A stretch of DNA of 64,000 nt, from the NCBI GenBank assembly GCA_949295065.1, contig CASFJQ010000022.1, positions 1-64,000 on the forward strand, read 5' to 3'. Under the pieces are notes generated by a model. That model did no database searches, was not told the DNA's origin, and was given only the letters and a program-made list of their open reading frames with translations. The translations under genes and the position numbers were made by a program. Positions 16,600-24,633 of the stretch are shown one piece after another. The first letter of the stretch is position 1. Every line of letters starts with the position of its first letter. The stretch comes from an uncultured Parabacteroides sp. Its GTDB lineage: Bacteria; Bacteroidota; Bacteroidia; Bacteroidales; Tannerellaceae.

Positions 16600-16677
16600 A
16601 GGAGTAATGGTTGTTTCTCCTTGTCAACTGGTTGCTGATGCCTTGCAGATTCTTTAGTTCAGCAATGTGCGAAACTT
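16600..16677 (+). repeat. Dispersed repeat copy ending in GCGAAACTT
   Basis: It contains TTTCTCCTTGTCAACTGGTT, GATGCCTTGCAGATTC and ends AGCAATGTGCGAAACTT. It is a diverged copy of the CTTGCGAAACTT/CCTTGTCAAC family found at 2618-2738 and 9234-9335. Confidence 0.55.
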
Positions 16678-16684
16678 TATATTT

Positions 16685-16785
16685 GGAAAAAGTTTTTCAT
16701 CAGGATGAAAAAAAAGTTTCATATATTGTGAAAAAACTTTTCCATCTAGATGAAAAAAGTTTTCCAAGCTGTAAAAATCTTGTGG
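16685..16785. repeat. Imperfect tandem of A/T palindromic units, about 22 bp
   Basis: Four imperfect units of about 22 bp follow each other, each of the type GAAAAAGTTTTTCAT-CAGGATGA or AAAACTTTTCCATCTAGATGA. Each unit has its own AAAAGTTTTT/AAAACTTTT dyad. It lies in the 400-bp gap before rsmE, where no gene was seen. Confidence 0.6.
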
Positions 16786-16925
16786 AAATGCAAATATTTG
16801 ATATACAGGAATAAAACGATATAGACGATTTGTTTGGAATTGTTGCTGTTAACTAACTGCCAATTTATAGACAATATGTCGTTGCCGTTTAATAAGTCTT
16901 TAAAATGAAAAATTATAGATAGACG

Positions 16926-17621
16926 ATGCAAATATTTTATACTCCAGATATTAATATTAAACCGGAACTGCCGGAAGAAGAATCCGGACATTGTGTCCGT
17001 GTTCTCCGGCTTTCGGAAGGTGACGAAATTCTTCTGACAGACGGTAAAGGCTTTTTCTATAAAGCTACAATTACAAATGCTCATCCAAAGCATTGTGAAT
17101 TTGAGGTTGTTGAGACAATTAAGCAAGAAGCTTTATGGCCATTCTATTTGCATATAGCAGTGGCTCCGACCAAGAATATGGACCGCATGGAGTGGTTTGC
17201 CGAAAAAGCTACGGAAATCGGGATTGATGCAATAACTTGTCTGAACTGCCGCTTTTCCGAACGTAAAGAAGTAAAGACTGCAAGATTGGAAAAGATTCTG
17301 GTGAGTGCGATGAAGCAATCGCAAAAAGCTACATTGCCGGTGCTGACCGGAATGACAGATTTCAAGAAATTTGTTCAGCAGCCTTTTGACGGTCGGAAGT
17401 TTATTGCCCATTGCGAAGAAGGAGAGAAGCTTCTTCTTAAGGATACATATAAGCCGGGAGAAAATGCTCTTGTGCTGATTGGTCCGGAAGGTGATTTCAG
17501 TCCTGAGGAAATAAAACTGGCAATTGAGAATGGCTTTGAACCGATTTCTTTAGGTAAGAGTAGATTGCGTACGGAGACGGCGGCGCTGGTGGCTTGTCAT
17601 ACGTTGCAGGTGTTGAATTGA
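16926..17621 (+). CDS. rsmE: 16S rRNA (uracil-1498-N3)-methyltransferase RsmE
   Basis: The 231-residue SPOUT methyltransferase methylates U1498 of 16S rRNA using S-adenosylmethionine. The N-terminal PUA-like part includes HCVRVLRLSEGDEILLTDGKG. The catalytic half has AVAPTKNMDRMEWFAEKATEIG, RKEVKTARLEKILVSAMKQSQK and the SAM-binding trefoil-knot region LIGPEGDFSPEEIKLAIENG with LGKSRLRTETAALVA. Length and motif order match the family. It is followed within 10 bp by an octamer repeat array. Confidence 0.93.
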   Translation: MQIFYTPDINIKPELPEEESGHCVRVLRLSEGDEILLTDGKGFFYKATITNAHPKHCEFEVVETIKQEALWPFYLHIAVAPTKNMDRMEWFAEKATEIGIDAITCLNCRFSERKEVKTARLEKILVSAMKQSQKATLPVLTGMTDFKKFVQQPFDGRKFIAHCEEGEKLLLKDTYKPGENALVLIGPEGDFSPEEIKLAIENGFEPISLGKSRLRTETAALVACHTLQVLN

Positions 17622-17627
17622 GGAATT

Positions 17628-17776
17628 GAGTAGTTAAGGAGTTAAGTAGTTAAGGAGTTAAGTAGTCAAGTAGTTAAGAAGTTAAGTAGTTAAGAAGTCA
17701 AGGAGTTAAGTAGTTAAGTAGTTATGGGTTGTTTTATCCTTCTTGACTTCTTGACTCCTTGACTTCTTAACTCCTA
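17628..17776 (+). repeat. Octamer repeat array with complementary arm
   Basis: Twelve in-register 8-bp units of AAGNAGTY type (17628-17723) are followed by a short loop (TGGGTTGTTTTATCC) and four units of the complement type (TTGACTTC, TTGACTCC, TTGACTTC, TTAACTCC; 17740-17773). The arms can form a long hairpin with alternative registers. It fills the space between rsmE and the esterase gene and ends 14 bp before the esterase ATG. Confidence 0.85.
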
Positions 17777-17789
17777 AAAATAAATTTCT

Positions 17790-18593
17790 ATGCGTAAAAT
17801 TTTATTTTCAGCTTTCTTCGCTATTATAGCTTTTGCTTCCGAGGCAGCAAAAGTGGATACTGTAATGGTGAGAAGCAATACGATGAACAAAGATGTACAG
17901 ACAGTGATTATTGCTCCGGATAAAGCTGTGGATGATAAATGTCCTGTAGTGTATTTGCTGCATGGGTATGGTGGTGATGCTAAAACATGGATTGTAATCA
18001 AACCGGAATTGCCGGAAATAGCGGATGAGAAAGGAATTATCTTTGTTTGTCCTGACGGCAAGAACACTTGGTATTGGGACAGTCCGAAGAATAAGGATGT
18101 CAGATATGAAACTTTCATCTCAAAGGAACTTGTTTCATATGTGGATTCACATTATAATACCATTGCAGACAGAAAAGGACGTGCAATTACTGGATTGAGT
18201 ATGGGAGGACATGGAGCGATGTGGAACGCTATCCGTCATACAGATGTGTTTTCGGCAGCAGGAACAACCAGTGGAGGAATGGATATCCGTCCGTTCCCGA
18301 AGAATTGGGAAATGAGCATTCAGCTCGGTGCATTGTCGGAGAATAAAGAAATATGGGATAATCATACGGTTATAAATCTTGTTCCTGCAATGAAACCGGG
18401 CAGACTGGCGATTATCATGGATTGCGGTGAAAGTGATTTCTTCCTCGAAGTGAACAAAAACTTGCATGAAGCATTTCTTAAGCAAGGAATCGAGCATGAT
18501 TTCATCACTCGTCCAGGCAATCATGATTTGGAATACTGGAACAATTCAATAGATTATCAGATTCTGTTTTTCCAGAAACATTTCATGAAATAA
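17790..18593 (+). CDS. Secreted esterase of the alpha/beta-hydrolase (esterase D / CE1) family
   Basis: The 267-residue protein has a signal peptide (about 1-19) and an alpha/beta-hydrolase fold. It shows the oxyanion region VVYLLHGYGGDAKTW, the nucleophile elbow GLSMGGHGA, an acidic residue in IMDCGESDFFLEVN and the catalytic His in RPGNHDLEYW. It resembles S-formylglutathione hydrolase/tributyrin esterase and feruloyl-esterase-like CE1 proteins. Export suggests a role on acylated carbohydrates rather than formaldehyde detoxification, but the substrate is not proven. Confidence 0.8.
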   Translation: MRKILFSAFFAIIAFASEAAKVDTVMVRSNTMNKDVQTVIIAPDKAVDDKCPVVYLLHGYGGDAKTWIVIKPELPEIADEKGIIFVCPDGKNTWYWDSPKNKDVRYETFISKELVSYVDSHYNTIADRKGRAITGLSMGGHGAMWNAIRHTDVFSAAGTTSGGMDIRPFPKNWEMSIQLGALSENKEIWDNHTVINLVPAMKPGRLAIIMDCGESDFFLEVNKNLHEAFLKQGIEHDFITRPGNHDLEYWNNSIDYQILFFQKHFMK

Positions 18594-18634
18594 AAAAGTG
18601 CCACCCGTTATAGTCTCACGACTTTGCGGGTGGC
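18592..18634 (-). terminator. Terminator, best on minus strand
   Basis: GCCACCCG (18600-18607) pairs with CGGGTGGC (18627-18634), with an inner AGTC/GACT stem. On the minus strand the stem is followed by ACTTTTTTA, so it ends transcripts of the PepSY-like gene; it may also act on the converging esterase transcript. Confidence 0.75.
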
Positions 18635-18684
18635 TGTTAACTTATAAGGATAAACTTGTTATGAATGAGTATGGTTAATTTGTA

Positions 18685-19005
18685 TTATTCTTCAGCAAAT
18701 TCACCGTTTTCGTTTATAATGACAACAATTTCGCCACTGTCAACTGTTTTTACGGTTACTTTGTAGATTTTACCTTCTTCTGTTTCCTTAACAGAAGCTT
18801 CTGTTATTTCTGATTCTGTAAATTTTTCTGTAACAGCACCGGTTACAGCTGCAGGAATATCCTTTATTTCAATCTTTTTGAAATCTTCCTGTTGGATAGT
18901 CATTGTTGTACTACTATCTGTAGGCATTACGTTTTCAACTGCGAACAAATTGGCAGAAGCCATTGCTGTAAACATCATCACTGATAAAAATGCTAACTTT
19001 TTCAT
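18685..19005 (-). CDS. Small secreted PepSY-like protein
   Basis: The 106-residue product has a signal peptide (MKKLAFLSVMMFTAMASANLFA) and a small alpha/beta domain: DFKKIEIKDIPAAVTGAVTEKFTESEI followed by three strands (KIYKVTVKTVDSGEIVVIINENG). The pattern IPAAVxxAVxxKF...A...V..GxxYKVTV...G is that of the PepSY-like/DUF2874 proteins common in Bacteroidetes. They are presumed periplasmic, with unknown function. It forms a one-gene unit ended by the terminator at 18592. Confidence 0.65.
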   Translation of the reverse strand: MKKLAFLSVMMFTAMASANLFAVENVMPTDSSTTMTIQQEDFKKIEIKDIPAAVTGAVTEKFTESEITEASVKETEEGKIYKVTVKTVDSGEIVVIINENGEFAEE

Positions 19006-19251
19006 ACTTGATAATTTTAATAGGTAAATTTTGTGTTTTTTGAAACTCTCGCTTCTTGCTAACTATAGTGCAAGAGCTATGCCAAATTATTATAGTTTTT
19101 GGTAAATGGTTGAAATATAGTTGGCATATGGATAATGAGTGTAATAGAGTGGTGGAAATAATGTTGTGGACAAAGTTCTCAGTTGTGGAAAAGCTCACCG
19201 GATATTATATGAGATTACCCTCTGAAAATATCCGATGAAGCTATGCCGTCT

Positions 19252-19692
19252 TTAGTCAACAGCCCATTCTTTCATTTCATACATGTCTTTGTATTCTTCC
19301 CAATCGTTGTCGATTTCCGTATAAATTGAAATTGGCAGAAGTTCGAATGATGCAAGGGCTTCGTTCAGCCTTTCTCCAAAGACGCGGACAGTTCTGGTGT
19401 AGAAAACCCATACTTTTTCATTTCCTCCGGTGTAAATGCTGGTCATGATGGCGAGTTTGTCTTTTTTCTCCATGGCTTTACGCAAAGTTCCTTCGACAGA
19501 TTCCATAAGTTCGCCTACAGATTCCGACGGCATGCCTTTTTCGTCACCATCGTATTTCCAGGTTATTTCAACACGTTCTTTATATTTCCCGCTTTGGATA
19601 AACTCATCAAGTTCGTCTCTTCCGCTGATAGTTATAATCTGTCCTTCCTCGTTTTGGGAAAGAGCAGTGAACCAAACGTCTGATAGTTTCAT
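19252..19692 (-). CDS. DUF695-like protein
   Basis: The 146-residue cytoplasmic protein has the features of DUF695: WFTALSQNEEGQIITISGRDELDEF, RVEITWKYDGDEKGMP, LAIMTSIYTGGNEKVWVFYTR, ERLNEALASFELLPISIYTE and DWEEYKDMYE. Its function is unknown, though the domain turns up in contact-dependent toxin-immunity contexts. It directly follows the SUKH gene (24-bp gap) on the same strand, so the two form a pair. No toxin or Rhs/CDI-like gene is nearby. Confidence 0.6.
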   Translation of the reverse strand: MKLSDVWFTALSQNEEGQIITISGRDELDEFIQSGKYKERVEITWKYDGDEKGMPSESVGELMESVEGTLRKAMEKKDKLAIMTSIYTGGNEKVWVFYTRTVRVFGERLNEALASFELLPISIYTEIDNDWEEYKDMYEMKEWAVD

Positions 19693-19716
19693 ATATATGT
19701 TTTCTCCTTTCCTAGA

Positions 19717-20436
19717 TTATTCTTCATCGCCCATATACTGGAACGTATTATACAAATTGTTGTATTTGATTTCGGCTTTCATCAACTTGTAATATTCATC
19801 CTGAGTGAGCAGACCTTTACATGTCATAGTTTCCTTATCGTTTACCGGGCAACTGTATGTGAAAGGCTTGCGTTTGTATATATCTTCAAGTATTTCCTGG
19901 CGGTGCTTGTTCAGATACTTTTTGTGAGAATTGAACTGTGCAACCAAATCTTCATATTCAGTTTTTTCATCTCTTTCTTCAGGAATATAAGGATTCACAA
20001 CAGCTTCCATCAATGAAATGAAGATGAAATCGTCCAGATTCTTTGCCAGATAAGTAGCGTCAATCTCATCATGCGGAGCCAGAACAACAGGAATGTCTTT
20101 CCCTTTCTTTTCGTTCAGGCAGAAACAATACAAATCGCCGGAACCATTCTGACCGAACGGAACAAGCTTTATTTCTGAAGGAATTTTTCTGTAATCATCA
20201 GGGTCGGCCATTTTTTTCATTTCTGCGTCAACATCTTCAGCATATAATATTTCAAAGTCACAGTTGAACAGTAGCAATGGCGGATTCTTCCGGATTTTTG
20301 GATACTCAGTTTCAAACCAGTTTTCTGTATATTCACCGGCAAACAGCATACCGTCGGCACATAATTGTCTGAACAATTCAGGATATTTGAAGCCGAAAGT
20401 CTTTTCTATTTTCTCAAGTTCTGGGATATTTCTCAT
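19717..20436 (-). CDS. SUKH (SMI1/KNR4) superfamily protein, possible orphan immunity protein
   Basis: The 239-residue protein has a SUKH-like core in the first 150 residues: IPELEKIEKTFGFKYPELFRQL, LLFNCDFEILYAEDV, KLVPFGQNGSGDLYCFCLN, IPVVLAPHDEIDATYLAKNLDDFIFISL. The PFGxNGxGDxYCF motif and the Asp/Glu-rich later strands are characteristic. SUKH proteins neutralise polymorphic nuclease toxins, but many are standalone. A charged helical extension (about 165-200) and a C-terminal YYKLMKAEIKYNNLYNTFQY follow. It shares a transcript with the DUF695 gene. Confidence 0.7.
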   Translation of the reverse strand: MRNIPELEKIEKTFGFKYPELFRQLCADGMLFAGEYTENWFETEYPKIRKNPPLLLFNCDFEILYAEDVDAEMKKMADPDDYRKIPSEIKLVPFGQNGSGDLYCFCLNEKKGKDIPVVLAPHDEIDATYLAKNLDDFIFISLMEAVVNPYIPEERDEKTEYEDLVAQFNSHKKYLNKHRQEILEDIYKRKPFTYSCPVNDKETMTCKGLLTQDEYYKLMKAEIKYNNLYNTFQYMGDEE

Positions 20437-20500
20437 TTTCTGACAGTTTGTATGGTTGTTATATATAATGCAAATTAAATGTTTTTTCTGCTTTTAGCAA

Positions 20501-21394
20501 TTAGCTAGTGCCAATTTCCTTCTTCCTGTATGCCGAAGGAGACATGCCCATTATCTTTGTGAACAGCCGGGAGAAATAAGCAGGTTCTTCAAAACCAAGA
20601 ATCATTGCTATTTCGTTTAGCTTCATGTCCGTAAGCTCAATATACTGACAAGCTTTCTGTATTTTAAGACGCAGGAAATAACTTATCGGTGAAACACCGG
20701 TTTCTTTCTGGAAAAGCATTGATAAGTGCGAAGGTGAATATCTGAAATATGACGACAATTGTTCAAGGCTCAGATTATGCTGTATATTCTCTTGCATATA
20801 ATGAATAACTTTTGCAGAGAAAGACAAATGCTGTTCCGGAGATGAGGCAAATGACCTGTATTGCTCCAATAGGACGAAAGATGATAAGAAGGCATAAAGA
20901 TTCAGTGAGGAATACAACATATATTCCTTTATATATCCCATAGAGAAACAACGGTAAATTTCCTCGAACATCTGTAGCCTTTCCTGAACTCTGGAGTTGT
21001 CGGAAGGCGAAATTTCTTTCGGCTTAGCTGATGCCGGAGCAAAATATTTGCTTAGCTTGCCTTTGAAATGCAGCCAATATATACTCCAAGGTTCATCATT
21101 GTCTGCCCCGAATGAGTATGGCACACCTTCCGGAATAATAATATATTCATTCTTTCTTACAGGATATGTTTTGTCGTTTATTTTATACCAGCCTTCTCCA
21201 TCAATGCAATATATAAGCATAGAATAATCGCATCCGTTTTCCTTTTGGACATAGTGATATTTTACATGCGGGAAGAAACCTATTTTGCGAATATAGAGAT
21301 TCCCGATGATTGGATCTTTGCTATATTTTGCTAACAAATCGTCAGGCAAAGAAATAAAGCGTTCCCCTTTGAATCCTTCTTTTATTTTTGCCAT
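20501..21394 (-). CDS. AraC-family regulator of the mannoside locus
   Basis: The 297-residue regulator has an N-terminal cupin-type ligand domain (YSMLIYCIDGEGWYKINDKTY, YIIIPEGVPYSFGADNDEPWSIYWLHF) and two C-terminal helix-turn-helix motifs (LSLEQLSSYFRYSPSHLSMLF, LNEIAMILGFEEPAYFSRLF ending GMSPSAYRKKE). Such proteins bind a sugar and activate adjacent catabolic genes. It is transcribed divergently from the glycosidase-manA-rok-GH92 cluster with only 90 bp between the start codons, and the shared region has symmetrical -7 elements. Control of that cluster is inferred from position. Confidence 0.85.
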   Translation of the reverse strand: MAKIKEGFKGERFISLPDDLLAKYSKDPIIGNLYIRKIGFFPHVKYHYVQKENGCDYSMLIYCIDGEGWYKINDKTYPVRKNEYIIIPEGVPYSFGADNDEPWSIYWLHFKGKLSKYFAPASAKPKEISPSDNSRVQERLQMFEEIYRCFSMGYIKEYMLYSSLNLYAFLSSFVLLEQYRSFASSPEQHLSFSAKVIHYMQENIQHNLSLEQLSSYFRYSPSHLSMLFQKETGVSPISYFLRLKIQKACQYIELTDMKLNEIAMILGFEEPAYFSRLFTKIMGMSPSAYRKKEIGTS

Positions 21395-21428
21395 CGCTAA
21401 ATCGTAAGATTGTGTAAGTAAATAAAAA

Positions 21429-21467
21429 CAAAGGTATAATTTCCTTTGATAATGAAGCCTACCTTTG
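21429..21467. promoter_or_regulatory. Symmetrical divergent promoter region
   Basis: CAAAGGTA (21429-21436, minus-strand TACCTTTG) and TACCTTTG (21460-21467) are identical -7 elements facing opposite ways, forming an 8-bp inverted repeat with a 23-bp gap. Neither has a -33 TTTG at the normal spacing. Transcripts should start near 21420 (regulator) and 21474 (operon), which rules out an upstream ATG at 21446 as the start of the first operon gene. Confidence 0.6.
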
Positions 21468-21484
21468 CAGTAAAAAATAATAAT

Positions 21485-22786
21485 ATGAGAAAAATGAAGT
21501 ATTTTGTATCTGGAGCTTTGTCTCTAATGTTGCTGTCTTGTTCACAGCCTTCTGCAGAAAAAATGCTGGCAGAAAAGATTCAGAAAGATATTACATTGCA
21601 TAAGGTTGACAGTATGGCACGTGCCGTAATAGGTCCGGGGCTGAATGCCGGAAGCGGTTATTCTCAGATTTGGGCAAGAGATATGAATACATTCATTGAG
21701 GTGGCTTGCGAGGAAACTGACCATCAGGTATTACGTCAGGCAATAGTACTGTTCTTTGCTCTTCAGCAGCCAAATGACGAAATGATTGACGGATACGTTT
21801 TGAAACCGGAATTCACATGGTATGACGATACTCCATATTATTCGGATGCAGCTCCTGACCATGTAGCTTTCAAGAATACAGTTGAGACAGATCAGGAAAC
21901 ATCACTGATTCAGATTGTCGGAAAGTATATCCGCAAAACAGGAGATAAATCCATCTTGAGCGAAAATGTTGCCGGACGTACAGTTCTTGAGCGTATGGAC
22001 GATATGGTGGATTATCTTATGCGCGAGCGTTATTCTGAGAAATATGGATTGATTTACGGTGCGATGACTGCCGATTGGGGTGACGTTCAGCCAGGAACAG
22101 GCTTTGCCTGCGATATAAATGATAAATCATACATGGCTATTGATGTTTATGACAATGCCATGTTTATAATAGCATTGGATTATCTTCAGGAAATGACTGA
22201 CGATAAGGTTTTGCAGGAAAAATGGAAGAATCTTCGTGACAGAATAGCTGAAAATTCAAGAAAATATTTGTGGGACAGCGAACATCAGAAATTCATCCCT
22301 CATATTTATCTGGACAAAACTCCTGATTTTGGAGATTTCGATGAAAATAAGGTTCATTATCATGGAGGAACAGCTGTAGCTATTGAAGCCGGCTTGCTTA
22401 CTAAAGAAGAAATAAAGGCTGTAAATGCTCAGATGCTTGAAAATGTCCGTTTTTCAGGAATGCCAAGTATTGGTCTTACTCTTTATCCTACTTATCCTGA
22501 AGGTTTCTTTGGTGGCGGAATGGCTGAGGCTTATAATTATCAGAATGGCGGTGACTGGACTTGGTTCGGTGGCAGAATGATTCAGCAGCTTATTGCAAAT
22601 GGAATGGTTGAAGAAGCCTATGACGAAGTTCGTCCGATGATTGACCGCGTAATAAAGAACAATGGTTTCTACGAATGGTATGGAATGGGAAATGTTCCTA
22701 GTGGAAGCGGTCATTTCAAAGGTTCTGCCGGTGTGCTTGCCAAAGCTATCGAGATGTTTAATGATTGGGCTGAAAAGCAGAAATAA
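21485..22786 (+). CDS. Six-hairpin glycosidase-like lipoprotein
   Basis: From the ATG at 21485 the 433-residue protein has a type II signal (MRKMKYFVSGALSLMLLSC, Cys19), so it is a lipoprotein. The ATG at 21446 lies upstream of the predicted transcription start and would spoil this signal. The mature part resembles (alpha/alpha)6 glycosidases: GYSQIWARDMNTFIEVA, FKNTVETDQETSLIQIVG, YGAMTADWGDVQPG, VYDNAMFIIALDYL, YHGGTAVAIEAGLLT and NGGDWTWFGGRMIQQL. WARDMNTF with a later acidic residue is the usual active-site pattern. A mannoside is the likely substrate given its neighbours, but the GH family was not settled. Confidence 0.65.
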   Translation: MRKMKYFVSGALSLMLLSCSQPSAEKMLAEKIQKDITLHKVDSMARAVIGPGLNAGSGYSQIWARDMNTFIEVACEETDHQVLRQAIVLFFALQQPNDEMIDGYVLKPEFTWYDDTPYYSDAAPDHVAFKNTVETDQETSLIQIVGKYIRKTGDKSILSENVAGRTVLERMDDMVDYLMRERYSEKYGLIYGAMTADWGDVQPGTGFACDINDKSYMAIDVYDNAMFIIALDYLQEMTDDKVLQEKWKNLRDRIAENSRKYLWDSEHQKFIPHIYLDKTPDFGDFDENKVHYHGGTAVAIEAGLLTKEEIKAVNAQMLENVRFSGMPSIGLTLYPTYPEGFFGGGMAEAYNYQNGGDWTWFGGRMIQQLIANGMVEEAYDEVRPMIDRVIKNNGFYEWYGMGNVPSGSGHFKGSAGVLAKAIEMFNDWAEKQK

Positions 22787-22794
22787 TAGGAATA

Positions 22795-22890
22795 GAAGTT
22801 GAGAAGTCAAGAATTAATTCCTTGTTTTCTGTAACCTCGTCACCTTGTAAACTTAAAAACTTAGAAACTGAAAAACTCAAAAACTAAAAA
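22795..22890 (+). repeat. Intercistronic octamer element before manA
   Basis: Arm GAAGTTGAGAAGTCAAG, a core region CTTGTTTTCTGTA, then in-register 8-bp units ACCTCGTC, ACCTTGTA, AACTTAAA, AACTTAGA, AACTGAAA, AACTCAAA, AACTAAAA running to 4 bp before the manA ATG. Confidence 0.8.
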
Positions 22891-22893
22891 CAT

Positions 22894-24633
22894 ATGCGTA
22901 AAAGCAATTACGATAAATTTCCTGCAATCAACGTTGTTGGTTCTTTGTGGAAAGGTTGGGAATCAATTTGCTCTGAGTTGAAAAAAGCTTGCAACAAGGA
23001 AAAGTTCGTTGTTGTGATTGAATGCTATCAAGGCGTTTATTACGAAGAATTGAAAAAAGGCTTTGCCGGTTTGCAGGCTGATTTGTGGATTGATACACAA
23101 AACTTGTTCAAATCAGTTTCGGAAATCGAGAAGATGACTTATCCGTACACTACAGATGATCGCTTGTTTGGTTTCCGTGCAAATTTCTCTTTTGCAGATT
23201 TTCTTGATGCAGATAAACTTTCTGAAGCAAAGAAGCAGGTTGCCGAATCTAAAGCACTGACAGTAGTTTATGGTCATGGCGCTGCATTGGTTGCCCCAGA
23301 TGCCGATTTGATTGTTTATGTGGATATGGCACGTTGGGAAATCCAGATGCGTTCTCGTCGTCATGAAGTGAATGGCCTTGGTGTTGAGAATAGTGCAGAA
23401 GGAGCTTCATATCATTATAAGCGCGGTTATTTTGTTGACTGGATTGTATGCGACAAACTTAAGAAACAGTTATTGCCTAAAGCTGATTATTGGTTGGATA
23501 CTCACATTGCAGGTCAGCCTAAAATGATAACAGGTGAAACTTTGCGTGAAGGTTTGAACATCACAGCACATAAGCCATTCCGCGTAGTTCCGTTCTTTGA
23601 CCCGGCTCCTTGGGGCGGACAATGGATGAAATCAGTCTGTGGCCTTGATCCGAAAGAAGATAATTACGGATGGTGCTTCGACTGTGTTCCTGAAGAAAAT
23701 AGCTTATATTTTAAAATAGAGGAAGAATTATTTGAAATGCCGTCTAATAATCTCGTGTTCTTTAAGACAAGGGATTTGCTTGGCGGTCCTGTTGAATCTC
23801 GTTTTGGCCAGGATTTCCCTATTCGATTCGATTTCCTTGATACAATAGGTGGCGGAAACCTTAGTTTGCAGGTTCACCCGACTACACAGTATATCCGTGA
23901 TACATTCGGTATCTATTATACTCAGGATGAAAGCTACTATTTGCTTGATGCGGAAGAAGGTGCTACAGTGTTCCTTGGTTTGAAAACCGGAGTTAATCCT
24001 AAGGAAATGATTGATGCGTTGAATGAATCTCAGGAAACTGGAAAAACATTTGATGCTGGCAAGTATGTAAATCAATGGCCGGCAAAGAAGCATGACCATT
24101 ATTTGATTCCTAACGGAACTATCCACTGTTCCGGAGCTGGAGCAATGGTGTTGGAAATCAGTGCTACTCCAAGTATATTTACATTCAAACTTTGGGACTG
24201 GGGCCGATTGGGACTCGATGGTCTGCCTCGTCCTATCAATATCGGTCATGGTTCTCATGTAATACAGTGGGAACGTCAGACTGACTTTGTGCGTGAAAAC
24301 CTTGTGAACTGTATTCAGCCGATAGCTCAGGGCGAAGGCTGGAGAGAAGAACGTACCGGATTGCACGAAAACGAATTTATCGAAACGCGCCGTCACTGGT
24401 TTACAGCTCCTGTCACTCATCATACAGACAATGGTGTTCAGGTGTTCAATCTGATTGAGGGAGAAGAAGCTATCGTGGAAAGTCCTACCGGAGCATTTGA
24501 ACCGTTTGTTGTTCATTATGCTGAAACATTCATCATCCCTGCTTCTGTTGGTGAATATACAATACGCCCTTATGGCGCTTCTGAAGGAAAAGAATGCGGA
24601 ACAATCAAGGCTTACGTTAGATTCAGAAAATGA
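22894..24633 (+). CDS. manA: Class I mannose-6-phosphate isomerase with extra N-terminal domain
   Basis: The 579-residue protein is far longer than a simple ManA (about 320 residues). The C-terminal part (from about 240) is the zinc cupin isomerase: PAPWGGQWM, GNLSLQVHPTTQYI (Gln/His zinc ligands), DESYYLLDAEEGA and LIPNGTIHCSGAGAMVLEISATPS. The first 200 residues (EKFVVVIECYQGVYYEELKKGF, TVVYGHGAALVAPDADLIVYVDMARWEIQMR) look like a uridine-kinase-type P-loop fold without a recognisable Walker A. It interconverts mannose-6-phosphate and fructose-6-phosphate in the cytoplasm. It overlaps the ROK kinase gene by 4 bp (ATGA), so the two are coupled. Confidence 0.85.
   Translation: MRKSNYDKFPAINVVGSLWKGWESICSELKKACNKEKFVVVIECYQGVYYEELKKGFAGLQADLWIDTQNLFKSVSEIEKMTYPYTTDDRLFGFRANFSFADFLDADKLSEAKKQVAESKALTVVYGHGAALVAPDADLIVYVDMARWEIQMRSRRHEVNGLGVENSAEGASYHYKRGYFVDWIVCDKLKKQLLPKADYWLDTHIAGQPKMITGETLREGLNITAHKPFRVVPFFDPAPWGGQWMKSVCGLDPKEDNYGWCFDCVPEENSLYFKIEEELFEMPSNNLVFFKTRDLLGGPVESRFGQDFPIRFDFLDTIGGGNLSLQVHPTTQYIRDTFGIYYTQDESYYLLDAEEGATVFLGLKTGVNPKEMIDALNESQETGKTFDAGKYVNQWPAKKHDHYLIPNGTIHCSGAGAMVLEISATPSIFTFKLWDWGRLGLDGLPRPINIGHGSHVIQWERQTDFVRENLVNCIQPIAQGEGWREERTGLHENEFIETRRHWFTAPVTHHTDNGVQVFNLIEGEEAIVESPTGAFEPFVVHYAETFIIPASVGEYTIRPYGASEGKECGTIKAYVRFRK

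Noticed and set aside
21446-21484. Upstream ATG as start of the six-hairpin lipoprotein
   Set aside because: It precedes the predicted transcription start and would place 13 unrelated residues before a good lipoprotein signal.
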